Origin: Niallia sp. Man26
GTDB taxonomy: Bacteria > Bacillota > Bacilli > Bacillales > Cytobacillaceae
Reading direction: 5' to 3'
NCBI RefSeq assembly: GCF_022049065.2
Contig: NZ_CP095743.1
Coordinates: 2,743,001-2,807,000, forward strand
DNA: 64,000 nt
Shown here: positions 50,281 through 58,728 of the stretch, one piece after another
Position numbering within the stretch: the first letter of the stretch is position 1
How the letters are laid out: each line of letters starts with the position of its first letter
Position numbers and translations under genes: made by a program
The notes under the pieces: model-generated
The model's input: the letters and a program-made list of their open reading frames with translations, nothing else
What the model was told of the DNA's origin: nothing
Databases searched by the model: none

Positions 50281-51261
50281 CTACACCTCTTTTAATCCTA
50301 AACCAATGTTGACATGTACGCTCGTTGGTATAGGCTCATCATTCAAACTCGGGCCAAAACCCTTCATCTGTTCTGCATTATCAAATCTTTCCTTAATTTG
50401 CTCAACAATTGCAGGCAGCCAAGGATGGTCTCCGGTAATCACTATTTTTTTTACTTGTCTATCTCCCTTGTTGAGAGTATAACGGTAAAAGCTCATTACT
50501 TTTTCTATTTCTTTATAGATATCGTCAAGGCCGTTCCAAACTTCCGCTTTATCTCCCGTAAATGTAAGTCCTTCTGATGCATTTTTCTGCACCCACTGCT
50601 CATTGTCTACTTCAATAATCAAATGGCGCATAAAAAGCGGATGATGATTTTCAAAAATGCTCACATTTACTGTCTTTAAATCCACTTCAATAATCATCAC
50701 CCCGTCATTGGACGGCGAGTTGCTTGTATGGTGATAATAACGATAAAGGGCAAGTGCGGAAATATCAGCAGCTGCTGGTTTCAGCTTCACTTCATCAAGA
50801 ATCTCGGACAGCTCTGCAATATTGTCTTCTGGTGCTGCAAACAGAATGATTTGTTGCTTATTTTTATCTTTTTCTGCTAACAGATGATAATCAAAAACAG
50901 GGTTTTCAAACGGCAAATGGATAGACGTCCCCAATTCCATGTATAAGTATCCTTTAATTTCATCAGGGGTTACATCTTCCGGAATGGAAATTTTTCGGAT
51001 AACCACAGATGAATCAGGAACAAGGAAGCGGACTTGTTTTTTGGCAATTTTCCATTCTTGAATACACTCTTCCAATATCATGGAGAAGGTTTGCAAATCC
51101 TGGATTGCACCATCTTGAATCAAGCCTGCCGGCAAGAAACGCTCACCCCAGCTTTGGACAGATGTATCATGGCCGTGCTTTATTTCCACATAGCGGATAC
51201 AATGGTCTTTCACTGTTAAGTTGACATATTTGCTTTTTCCTAAATTAAATCGTATAGCCAT
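50281..51261 (-). CDS. pilM: type IV pilus assembly protein PilM-like
   Basis: Actin-like cytoplasmic protein of 326 residues that binds the PilN N-terminus and helps dock the ATPases. FtsA/PilM fold traits: IPEDVTPDEIKGYLYMELG, a central phosphate-loop-like region VMIIEVDLKTVNVSIF, and KIVITGDHPWLP. ATG at 51261 follows AAGGAGCAGAGGT; twelve upstream codons are open but lack a site. It lies 11 bp after the prepilin peptidase gene. Confidence 0.86.
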   Translation of the reverse strand: MAIRFNLGKSKYVNLTVKDHCIRYVEIKHGHDTSVQSWGERFLPAGLIQDGAIQDLQTFSMILEECIQEWKIAKKQVRFLVPDSSVVIRKISIPEDVTPDEIKGYLYMELGTSIHLPFENPVFDYHLLAEKDKNKQQIILFAAPEDNIAELSEILDEVKLKPAAADISALALYRYYHHTSNSPSNDGVMIIEVDLKTVNVSIFENHHPLFMRHLIIEVDNEQWVQKNASEGLTFTGDKAEVWNGLDDIYKEIEKVMSFYRYTLNKGDRQVKKIVITGDHPWLPAIVEQIKERFDNAEQMKGFGPSLNDEPIPTSVHVNIGLGLKEV

Positions 51262-51272
51262 ACCTCTGCTCC

Positions 51273-52019
51273 TTAAAGAAATACATTTAAATACCAATTG
51301 ATTAAGTCATTGCCATAAAAATAACTCACAAGCGCACCAATCACGATAAACGGACCGAACGGAATCGGCTTGTTTTTTTTCACTTTACCTGCAGCCATGC
51401 CAATAAGGCCGCCTGCAGTTCCAAATATGGTGGAAAGGAAGAAGGTCAAAAGGACGAGCTTCATACCAAGCACCAATCCAATAACGGCAAACAGCTTTAT
51501 ATCTCCGCCTCCCATGCCGCCTTTTGAGACCACTGCAATCACATACAAAAGCACAAAACCGACAACTGCCCCAAGCAAGCTGTCCCACCAGGGATCCAAC
51601 TGAATAAAAATTCGTTCTCCTAACAGCAAGATGCCAAAAAACAGCAGCACCTTATCTGGAATAATCATATATTCTATATCAGAAACAGTGATGATCATCA
51701 ATAATGAGATGAACGTCCACGCTACAAACAGCTCTGCTTCCCAGCCAAGAATAACAGGGCATAAAACAAAAAGAACACCTGTCAAAAGCTCAAATATAGG
51801 ATATAAGGGGGAAATCGATGCTTTGCAGCACCTGCATTTCCCCCTTACGAACATATAGCTTAAAACAGGTATTAATTCTAGCGGTGTTAAAGTATGCCCG
51901 CAATTCGTACAATGTGATCTTGGCCTAACAATCGATTTCTGCAATGGAACCCTGAGCCCGACAACGTTATAAAAGGAGCCTAGTGTTATTCCGTATAGGA
52001 AGATTAGTAGGTAGATCAT
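51273..52019 (-). CDS. comC: prepilin peptidase (A24 family), ComC/PilD
   Basis: Membrane aspartyl peptidase that removes pilin leaders and N-methylates them. 248 residues, as in B. subtilis ComC. The N-terminal domain has the CxxC...CxxC zinc pairs (HCTNC and KCRCC, about 37-67). The catalytic Asp residues lie in TVSDIEYMIIPD and GGGDIKL. B. subtilis has comC alone after spoIIB; here it is inside a pilus operon and may serve both pilus and competence pseudopilins. Confidence 0.94.
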   Translation of the reverse strand: MIYLLIFLYGITLGSFYNVVGLRVPLQKSIVRPRSHCTNCGHTLTPLELIPVLSYMFVRGKCRCCKASISPLYPIFELLTGVLFVLCPVILGWEAELFVAWTFISLLMIITVSDIEYMIIPDKVLLFFGILLLGERIFIQLDPWWDSLLGAVVGFVLLYVIAVVSKGGMGGGDIKLFAVIGLVLGMKLVLLTFFLSTIFGTAGGLIGMAAGKVKKNKPIPFGPFIVIGALVSYFYGNDLINWYLNVFL

Positions 52020-52030
52020 ATTCTATATCC

Positions 52031-52477
52031 TTAACTAGCTGGAATAGCTGTGCTATTACCGCTAGTCGCTTTTTTAGCATCATTAATTTGTTTTAGAGTA
52101 GCATTCGTTATTGTAACAGTTACATTCCCTTTATTTCCTGTACCAGTGAACGTTAATGCACCATTTGCGCCAACAGTTACACTATATGCACCTGTTCCAG
52201 TTGTTTTAAATGTATCAACATTTTGAACATATGTTCCTAATTGCTCATTTGTTAAAGTTCCTGTTTGATAATCATTTGCAGAGATATAAGTCTGTGCACT
52301 ATTCAAAATCTGTACAGCATCTGCTTTAACAGCATCAAAACGAGATTTCTCAATAATATTCGCAATGCTAGGAATAGCAATCGCAGCAATAATACCTAAA
52401 ATAACGATAACAGCCAAAAGCTCAATTAGCGTAAGACCCTTTTCGTTTTTAATATGTTTTTTTAATAATTGACCCAT
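52031..52477 (-). CDS. pilA: type IV major pilin-like protein
   Basis: 148-residue prepilin: leader MGQLLKKHIKNEKG, cleavage after Gly14, mature N-terminus LTLIELLAVIVILGIIAAIAIPS with Glu5, then a helix and a Thr/Gly/Ala-rich beta domain without cysteines. Its placement between pilC and comC, a strong AGAGGAGC site and a separate promoter (about 52515-52541) suggest the major subunit. Confidence 0.88.
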   Translation of the reverse strand: MGQLLKKHIKNEKGLTLIELLAVIVILGIIAAIAIPSIANIIEKSRFDAVKADAVQILNSAQTYISANDYQTGTLTNEQLGTYVQNVDTFKTTGTGAYSVTVGANGALTFTGTGNKGNVTVTITNATLKQINDAKKATSGNSTAIPAS

Positions 52478-52514
52478 TTTTAGTTGCTCCTCTTTTAAAA
52501 AAGTTATTTATTTT

Positions 52515-52541
52515 GGTTGTGTACAACCTATTACTATTATA
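52515..52541 (-). promoter_or_regulatory. candidate promoter and small palindrome upstream of the major pilin gene
   Basis: On the minus strand a consensus -10 TATAAT (52541-52536) with no good -35, followed 7 bp downstream by GGTTGTGTACAACC (52515-52528), 6-bp arms around GT. The palindrome would lie near the transcript start, where it could act as an operator or 5' mRNA hairpin. Confidence 0.5.
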
Positions 52542-52595
52542 CTAGATAAATAGACTCATTCATACAGTTATTTTAAGGAAAATGTCCTATATTTT

Positions 52596-53801
52596 TTATT
52601 GAACGTGGTTGAATATTTCAAACATCGGCACCATGATGGATGTGACGATTGTGCCGACAATTCCGGCAAGGAGCACGATCATAATCGGTTCGATTAAGGA
52701 CTTCAGTCTGTCTGTGGCACTTTCGACTTCTCTTTCGTAAAAGTCAGCAACTTTTGAAAGCATCGCATCGAGTGAGCCTGTCTCTTCACCGATGGCAATC
52801 ATTTGGGTCACAAGGGGCGGGAACACCCAGTGTGCTTTCATCGGTGTTGTTAATGATTGACCTTGTTCTAGTGCGCTTCTTGATTTTATAAGCACCTTTG
52901 ACATCACTTCATTTTCAATGACGGTTTCGACAATCGCGATCGCCTGCAGAATCGGCACGGAACTGGAAAACAGCGAGCTTAATGTTCTTGTCATTCTTGC
53001 TAATGCTGCTTTTTGCAAAATTTTACCGAAAACAGGCAGCCGAAGCAGAAAATAATCTAAATAGTATTTTGAAGCTTTATTATTTCGTATCACAAGAATG
53101 CTGACAACAAATGCAATCATCAACAGTACAATCAGCCACCAGTATACTTGCATGAATTCACTAGCATTCAGTACAAATTGGGTGATTGCAGGCAATTCAC
53201 CGCCGAAATCCTTGAACATATCAACAAATGTCGGGACGATGCTTACGAGCAAAAAGATAACGACTATAATGGCAATAATAGCAATCGCGATTGGATAAGT
53301 AAGTGCCGAAATAATCTTTTGTTTCGTGAAATGCTGCTTCTCATAATGCACTGCCAGTCTTTCCAATGTCTCGTCCATGCTGCCGCTTGCTTCACCAGCA
53401 CGTATCATGTTGACAAACATGCTGGAGAACACTTTGCGATGCTTGCTGGCTGCTTGCGAGAGCGGATTTCCGTCACGCAAATCTTGTTCGACAGACAGCA
53501 ATGCTTTACGAAGGCCTTTGCTTTCTGTCTGCTGTGCAAGAATAGCTGTTGCTTCCACAACAGAAATACCTGCTTTCAGCAATGTGGCAAATTGACGTAA
53601 ATAAATAACAAAATCCTGCAGCTTAACCGGACTGCCTAGTGTGATTTCCTTTGTAAGCAGTGTTTCGGGAATCTCATTGATTTCCATGACTCTGATTCCT
53701 TTTTCCTTCAGCTGCAGCATGGCATCTCTTTTTGACTGTGCTGTAACAATGCCTGTTTTTTTACCTCTGCGGTCTCTTCCTTCATATTTATAACGAGCCA
53801 T
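52596..53801 (-). CDS. pilC: type IV pilus inner-membrane platform protein PilC
   Basis: 401-residue platform protein with two T2SSF domains (about 65-190 and 270-392) and three membrane helices (about 165-190, 215-238 and 370-395). MFVNMIRAGEASGSMDETLERLA and the matching IAIGEETGSLDAMLSKVADFYE are the paired family motifs. Begins inside the pilT stop region (14-bp overlap). Confidence 0.95.
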   Translation of the reverse strand: MARYKYEGRDRRGKKTGIVTAQSKRDAMLQLKEKGIRVMEINEIPETLLTKEITLGSPVKLQDFVIYLRQFATLLKAGISVVEATAILAQQTESKGLRKALLSVEQDLRDGNPLSQAASKHRKVFSSMFVNMIRAGEASGSMDETLERLAVHYEKQHFTKQKIISALTYPIAIAIIAIIVVIFLLVSIVPTFVDMFKDFGGELPAITQFVLNASEFMQVYWWLIVLLMIAFVVSILVIRNNKASKYYLDYFLLRLPVFGKILQKAALARMTRTLSSLFSSSVPILQAIAIVETVIENEVMSKVLIKSRSALEQGQSLTTPMKAHWVFPPLVTQMIAIGEETGSLDAMLSKVADFYEREVESATDRLKSLIEPIMIVLLAGIVGTIVTSIMVPMFEIFNHVQ

Positions 53802-54843
53802 TGCTTTGCTCCTTCTCTTGTAAATATGGAAGTGCAGCTTCTCTTAATACAGCTCCAGCCTGGACGAGCTCCTTCACATTGCTTTCTAATGTATGCATCC
53901 CAGCTGCTCTTGATGTCTGCATGATATTTTGAATTTGATGGATCTTTTCGTTGCGGATTAAATTCGCAACAGCTGCATTATTAATTAAGATTTCTGTTGC
54001 AGACACCCTGCCCGTCTTGTCTGGTGTTGGAAACAGCCTTTGGGACACGATGCTCACAAGCACAGATGCCAGCTGAATGCGGATTTGATCCTGCTGGGAC
54101 GGCGGAAACACATCAATAATCCGGTTGATTGTCGCCGGCGCACTAGACGTATGAAGCGTTCCGAGCACAAGATGGCCTGTTTCTGCTGCTGTAATTGCGG
54201 TTTGAATTGTTTCTAAATCACGCATCTCGCCGACTAGAATAACATCCGGGTCCTGTCTTAACGAAGCCCGCAGCCCATTGGCGAAATTCTTCGTATCAAA
54301 GCCGACCTCTCGCTGATCAATAATGCATTTACCATGCTTATGCAAGTATTCAATCGGATCTTCCAATGTGATAATATGCTTTCTCATCGTCTCGTTCATA
54401 TAGGAAATCATCGCAGCAAGTGTTGTTGATTTACCGCTTCCTGTCGGTCCTGTAACGAGTATTAATCCTTGCGGCTTTTCACTGATTTTTTTTAAGATTG
54501 GCGGCAGCTTCAAATCATCCAAATTGGGTATAGATGTTGGCACCACCCTGATTGCAAGAGCAACACACGCTCTTTGCTTATATGTGTTAACACGAAATCT
54601 GGAAACACCTTTTAGACTGTAGGAAAAGTCCAGCTCTCCTTTTTCCGTGAACACATCCCATAACTCCTTAGGAATCATCGCTTTTGCCATCGTTTCTGTA
54701 TCTGCAGGGGTTAAGCTTTCCTTGCCGTATCGTCTCAGCTCTCCGTTTATACGCATGACAGGAGGCACTCCGACTGTCAAATGGATGTCAGAAGCTTTAA
54801 GCTCAAAGCCGACCCGCAGCAAATGGTCGATATTGTTGTACAT
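53788..54843 (-). CDS. pilT: type IV pilus retraction ATPase PilT
   Basis: Hexameric secretion-type ATPase that retracts pili. 351 residues: PAS-like N-terminus with SDIHLTVGVPPVMRINGEL, Walker A GPTGSGKSTT (about 130-139), Asp box, Walker B ILVGEMRD, His box, and the PilT-specific NLIRNEKIHQI near the end. Its presence beside pilB implies fibres that retract, as in twitching or DNA uptake. Confidence 0.96.
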   Translation of the reverse strand: MYNNIDHLLRVGFELKASDIHLTVGVPPVMRINGELRRYGKESLTPADTETMAKAMIPKELWDVFTEKGELDFSYSLKGVSRFRVNTYKQRACVALAIRVVPTSIPNLDDLKLPPILKKISEKPQGLILVTGPTGSGKSTTLAAMISYMNETMRKHIITLEDPIEYLHKHGKCIIDQREVGFDTKNFANGLRASLRQDPDVILVGEMRDLETIQTAITAAETGHLVLGTLHTSSAPATINRIIDVFPPSQQDQIRIQLASVLVSIVSQRLFPTPDKTGRVSATEILINNAAVANLIRNEKIHQIQNIMQTSRAAGMHTLESNVKELVQAGAVLREAALPYLQEKEQSNGSL

Positions 54844-54854
54844 ATTAGCCCCTC

Positions 54855-56516
54855 CTAGTCAGGGATAGCTACACGAAGCACTTCTTCTGTTGTAGTAATT
54901 CCTTGTTTAACTTTCAAAAGACCGTCATCAATTAAGAAGATTGTTTTAGCTTTAATAGCAAGCTCCCGCAGCTTCGTGAAGGACTCGCCATTCATGATGA
55001 CACTTTTCATCTCATCATTGATAACTAACACCTCATGGATAGCAACACGGCCTTTATAGCCTGTCATGTTGCAGGAAGCACAGCCCTTCCCTCTTGCCAC
55101 CTTCTCGATGGACAACCCTCTTTTTGCGAAAATTTCTTTCTCTCGCGCCGAAGCAGGATGAACCTCTCCACAGTCTCTGCACACTTTTCTCACAAGCCGT
55201 TGTGCGACAATTCCGCTTAAGGAGGAAGCAACTAAAAATGGCTCCACTCCCATATCAAGCAATCGTGTAATAGAGCCCAAAGAATCATTCGTATGAAGAG
55301 TGCTAAGAACAAGATGTCCTGTCAACGACGCTCTGACAGCAACCTCGGCTGTTTTCTTATCTCGTATCTCCCCGACCATGATGACATTCGGGTCTTGTCT
55401 CAGGATAGCGCGCAATCCTGCTGCAAATGTCATGCCGACATTTCCGTTTACTTGAATTTGGTTAATGCCCTCTAATTGATACTCAACAGGGTCCTCGACC
55501 GTAATGATATTAACCTCTTCACTGTTTAAGCGATTAAGTGCAGCATATAAAGTGGAAGATTTACCTGAACCAGTCGGGCCTGTTATTAAAATAATCCCTG
55601 TCGGTTTTTCAATCATGTCAACGAAGCGGCCAAGATTAACTTTATTAAAGCCAAGCTTATTAAGGTCATTTAAGGTACTCCCTAAATCAAGAAGACGCAT
55701 TACAACCTTTTCACCATATACTGTCGGCAATGTTGATACACGCAAATCAATCGGATGGAAATCCAGATTAATCTTAATTCTCCCATCCTGGGGAATGCGA
55801 TGCTCTGTTATATCTAAATTGGCCATGATTTTCAGCCTGGCAATCAATACACTTTGCATATGCTTTGGCAGGACCCGTTCGACACGAAGTACGCCATCAA
55901 TACGGTAGCGGATAACCACCTTCGTTTCCTGCGGGTCAATATGAATATCACTTGCTTTTAATGTTGCTGCATTCGTCAATATTTGGTTAACAAGTCTTAC
56001 GATTGGAGAATCTTGCTCAATCATCCCATCGCTCTGGCTTTCACCAATCTCATTCGGATCTGACAGCAATTCTTCAAAGCCTTCGTCCATATCATAATAT
56101 TTATTGATTGCCCGCAGGATATCATCTTTAGAAGCAATAGCTGTTTCTATTTGAAAGCCAGTAGCCAAGCGCAAATCATCAATTGTATAGAAGTCCATTG
56201 GATCAGCCATTGCGACATACAGTTTTTCTCCATCTTTCTTGAGCGGAATAATCAACTGTCTTTTCGCTGTTTCCTTGGAAACAATCGTAAATAATTTAGG
56301 GTCAAAAGGATAGCGGTACAAGCTTACATGGGGAATGCCTAACTGCAATTCCAATACTTCAATAAGCTGCTGCTCTGTAATAAATCCCTTTTGAAGCAAA
56401 CTGTCGCCAAGCCTTTGATCCGGATGCTTATCTTGCAGCGCCTGCTGCAGCTGTTCTTCTGTCAGCAAACCAGCTTCCACCAACAAATCACCAAGTCGTT
56501 TTCGAATTTGTTTCAT
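54855..56516 (-). CDS. pilB: type IV pilus extension ATPase PilB with MshEN-type N-terminus
   Basis: Assembly ATPase of 553 residues. The N-terminus (1-150) is a T2SSE_N/MshEN domain with two repeats of the RLGxxLxxxGxxxxxQLxxxL pattern (starting at Arg7 and Arg35), known to bind c-di-GMP in MshE-type ATPases. Then Walker A GPTGSGKSS, Walker B IMVGEIRD, and the tetracysteine zinc site (CRDC...CASC, about 460-500). ATG is preceded by AAGGGAGG. Starts 21 bp after the VanW-like gene. Confidence 0.95.
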   Translation of the reverse strand: MKQIRKRLGDLLVEAGLLTEEQLQQALQDKHPDQRLGDSLLQKGFITEQQLIEVLELQLGIPHVSLYRYPFDPKLFTIVSKETAKRQLIIPLKKDGEKLYVAMADPMDFYTIDDLRLATGFQIETAIASKDDILRAINKYYDMDEGFEELLSDPNEIGESQSDGMIEQDSPIVRLVNQILTNAATLKASDIHIDPQETKVVIRYRIDGVLRVERVLPKHMQSVLIARLKIMANLDITEHRIPQDGRIKINLDFHPIDLRVSTLPTVYGEKVVMRLLDLGSTLNDLNKLGFNKVNLGRFVDMIEKPTGIILITGPTGSGKSSTLYAALNRLNSEEVNIITVEDPVEYQLEGINQIQVNGNVGMTFAAGLRAILRQDPNVIMVGEIRDKKTAEVAVRASLTGHLVLSTLHTNDSLGSITRLLDMGVEPFLVASSLSGIVAQRLVRKVCRDCGEVHPASAREKEIFAKRGLSIEKVARGKGCASCNMTGYKGRVAIHEVLVINDEMKSVIMNGESFTKLRELAIKAKTIFLIDDGLLKVKQGITTTEEVLRVAIPD

Positions 56517-56536
56517 CCTTGATCCCTCCCTTAAAA

Positions 56537-57904
56537 TTATTTAGTGCTTTCCGCTGTTTCTTCCGTACTTGCAGCAGTCTTGTCCGCTTCTGTGCTGTCA
56601 TTTGTTTTGCTATCCGTTTCCGTTGTTTCCGTATCTTTTGTATTGCTTGAGTCGTCTTCAGAAGCTTCTGTATCTGTCTTTGCTTCACTATTATCGCTAT
56701 CTGTGTCTTCTGCAGCACTGTTATCAGCGTCGATTGTAACATCCTCTTCAACAAGCAGGCTGTGTGCAATGACTTTATTCACTGGTGGATAAAAGTCTTC
56801 ACTGATTAGTTCTTTTTTTACAACTTCCCCGTTCTCATCCTTCGACTCTCTGTATACCTTGATCAACTGTCCGGCGGAGCCTTCTTCTACAATTCTCGTT
56901 TCATTTAAGCTCAGACTTGGATCAAACTGAAGAACTGTTTTTGGTGAAAATGTTTCTTTATCAGACAAAATCACTTTATAGTCATATAGCAAACTAGCTC
57001 CATTTAAACTTACATACAGTTTGTTATTAACCATTTGGAAGGACATAGTAAAGGTTTGTTCATTAGGATTATTGAACCGGTAATCCATTTTTTGATTCTT
57101 ATTTATTCTTGCTTCATAGCCGATATCAGCAAAGTCTGGCAACGTATTGCTTGTATACCTTTCTGAAACAGTGAAGTTCGTTGGCAGGATTGCTGAATGA
57201 ACAGCAGTAGCCACAATGCTTAGCACCTTATCTGAGTAAGCTTCCCCATTATTTTCGTTCATCCATTCAAGCAAAGAAATGGTTGCTTGCGGTTTAATCG
57301 TTAAAGTCGGGAATTGCTTTACCCATTTTTTCACACTGTTTTTCTGGTCGTCCGTATCCACTGTCGCCTCTGCTAATTTAGCGTTCTCTTCTTTTTTGCT
57401 TATTTTGTATTCATTCAAGTCGATTAATTGATTGCCAGATTGTAAGCTTGCTGCCATTCCTACTAAACTATCATTCAACTTAGACAAATAAAAAGCATTA
57501 TCTGTCGTCAGCTCGGCTGATACAGATGTCAGGAAGCTTTCCATTTCCTGCAAGTCAAGGGACACAAGAACATTATTGTTCTCCCCTTGTTTAATGGAAG
57601 CAACAGAGTCCTTCAATTGAAATGCAAACTGGCTTAGATCAAAACTCACTGTCTTTTCTTTGAATTTCAATTGAATATTTGTGTTCTTCTCCCATTCTGT
57701 ATGCTTTTCGCTTACTGCGCTTAAGGCCTCCTGTTGATTCATCCCAGAAACATCGATGCCGGCAATTGTTGTATGCTCCTCATATCCGTCATTACTCTGA
57801 AAAAAATTACTGTATGCCTTCGCCCCAAATTGAGAAAAGCTAAAAATAAAGGAAGTCGCGAACAAAATTGCGGCAAATAGCTTTGCAGCTTGGATGTTTT
57901 TCAT
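56537..57904 (-). CDS. VanW/G5-like extracytoplasmic protein of the pilus operon
   Basis: 455 residues: N-terminal helix or signal (about 8-30), a PG-binding_4-like region (AGIDVSGMNQQEALSAVSEK), then a VanW-like segment whose late part (YEARINKNQKMDYRFNN, KLYVSLNG) fits the family, while the usual GGG-[IV]-CQ core is absent. A G5-like stretch (about 325-385) and a 70-residue Ser/Thr/Asp/Glu tail follow. Extracellular, membrane-anchored or wall-associated. Placed between the PRC-barrel gene and pilB, so a role in passing or anchoring the pilus in the wall is inferred. Confidence 0.7.
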   Translation of the reverse strand: MKNIQAAKLFAAILFATSFIFSFSQFGAKAYSNFFQSNDGYEEHTTIAGIDVSGMNQQEALSAVSEKHTEWEKNTNIQLKFKEKTVSFDLSQFAFQLKDSVASIKQGENNNVLVSLDLQEMESFLTSVSAELTTDNAFYLSKLNDSLVGMAASLQSGNQLIDLNEYKISKKEENAKLAEATVDTDDQKNSVKKWVKQFPTLTIKPQATISLLEWMNENNGEAYSDKVLSIVATAVHSAILPTNFTVSERYTSNTLPDFADIGYEARINKNQKMDYRFNNPNEQTFTMSFQMVNNKLYVSLNGASLLYDYKVILSDKETFSPKTVLQFDPSLSLNETRIVEEGSAGQLIKVYRESKDENGEVVKKELISEDFYPPVNKVIAHSLLVEEDVTIDADNSAAEDTDSDNSEAKTDTEASEDDSSNTKDTETTETDSKTNDSTEADKTAASTEETAESTK

Positions 57905-57925
57905 GCAGTGTTTGCTCCTTTGTTA

Positions 57926-58702
57926 TTAAGCTTCCACATTCATTGAAAGGTCAATTACTACACTTGGTCCTGCTAGCTGGGCATTTTCAATATCCGCTAA
58001 TGTCAGAACAGTTCCTTTTGTTAGCAGTAGTTGACCTTCATTTGTGTATATATCATTAACTACTTTTTTATTCAGCAATAATTCTACTTGCTTTTCTTTT
58101 AATGCTTGCAGGCGTTCTGCTTCCTCTGCGTGATTAATGGCAGGAGCAGACAGCTCTTCTAATAATTCTTCCGTCTCCTCAGCTGTATCTAGTGCTGAAG
58201 CTTCTTCTTTTGCACCAAGCTCTCTAAGGCTGGCAGCTGTTTCTTCTTTAACAACAATGATGTCTTTTCCGTAAGTCAACACAAATTCGGCATCAATCAG
58301 CACTTCTTTGTTTTTCACATTAGCTTGAAGTGCCGTGATTGCACCGCCATTTTCGTCATCAACGACAAATTCGGAAACTTTGCCGATAAGTTCCCCTTTT
58401 CTAGTAATAACATTTGCATCGATAAGACCGATTTTTTTATTTACTAATTCACTGGCAATCGGAATTTCGTTCAAATCCATGATGGCATGGGCATTTTCAA
58501 TCGTTACTGCATACTCGCCGACACCGACCACTTTTTTAAACGGAATAGCAAAATTGTTGTCCTGCCATTCTTCTTGTTCGATCGTCAAGAAATCTACCGT
58601 ACCCTTTTCTGGGTTAATAATAAGTGATTGAACCTTTCCTTCCTGCTGTCCGTTTGAAATGCTAATGATTGGCAATCCTTTAATTTGTGTACTGTTTTTC
58701 AT
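57926..58702 (-). CDS. PRC-barrel domain protein of the pilus operon
   Basis: 258 residues, no signal or membrane helix. Two PRC-barrel domains (about 6-85 and 90-160, with GKVQSLIINPEKGTVDFLTI and GKVSEFVVDDENGGAITALQ), a Glu-rich helical linker (165-205) and a C-terminal beta domain (KVVNDIYTNEGQLLLTKGTVLT). PRC-barrels mediate protein contacts in ribosome maturation, photosynthetic centres and sporulation (YlmC/YrrD). A link to pili is by operon position only. Confidence 0.75.
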   Translation of the reverse strand: MKNSTQIKGLPIISISNGQQEGKVQSLIINPEKGTVDFLTIEQEEWQDNNFAIPFKKVVGVGEYAVTIENAHAIMDLNEIPIASELVNKKIGLIDANVITRKGELIGKVSEFVVDDENGGAITALQANVKNKEVLIDAEFVLTYGKDIIVVKEETAASLRELGAKEEASALDTAEETEELLEELSAPAINHAEEAERLQALKEKQVELLLNKKVVNDIYTNEGQLLLTKGTVLTLADIENAQLAGPSVVIDLSMNVEA

Positions 58703-58728
58703 AAAATATCCTCACCTTATTCACATAT

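Noticed and set aside
53148..53600. A 150-codon plus-strand frame
   Set aside because: Antisense to pilC, with composition unlike a real protein and no start signal; the pilC frame has clear family motifs.
56544..56792. Plus-strand frame of 82 codons rich in Ser and Val
   Set aside because: Antisense to the Ser/Thr/Asp/Glu-rich tail of the VanW-like protein; composition artefact.
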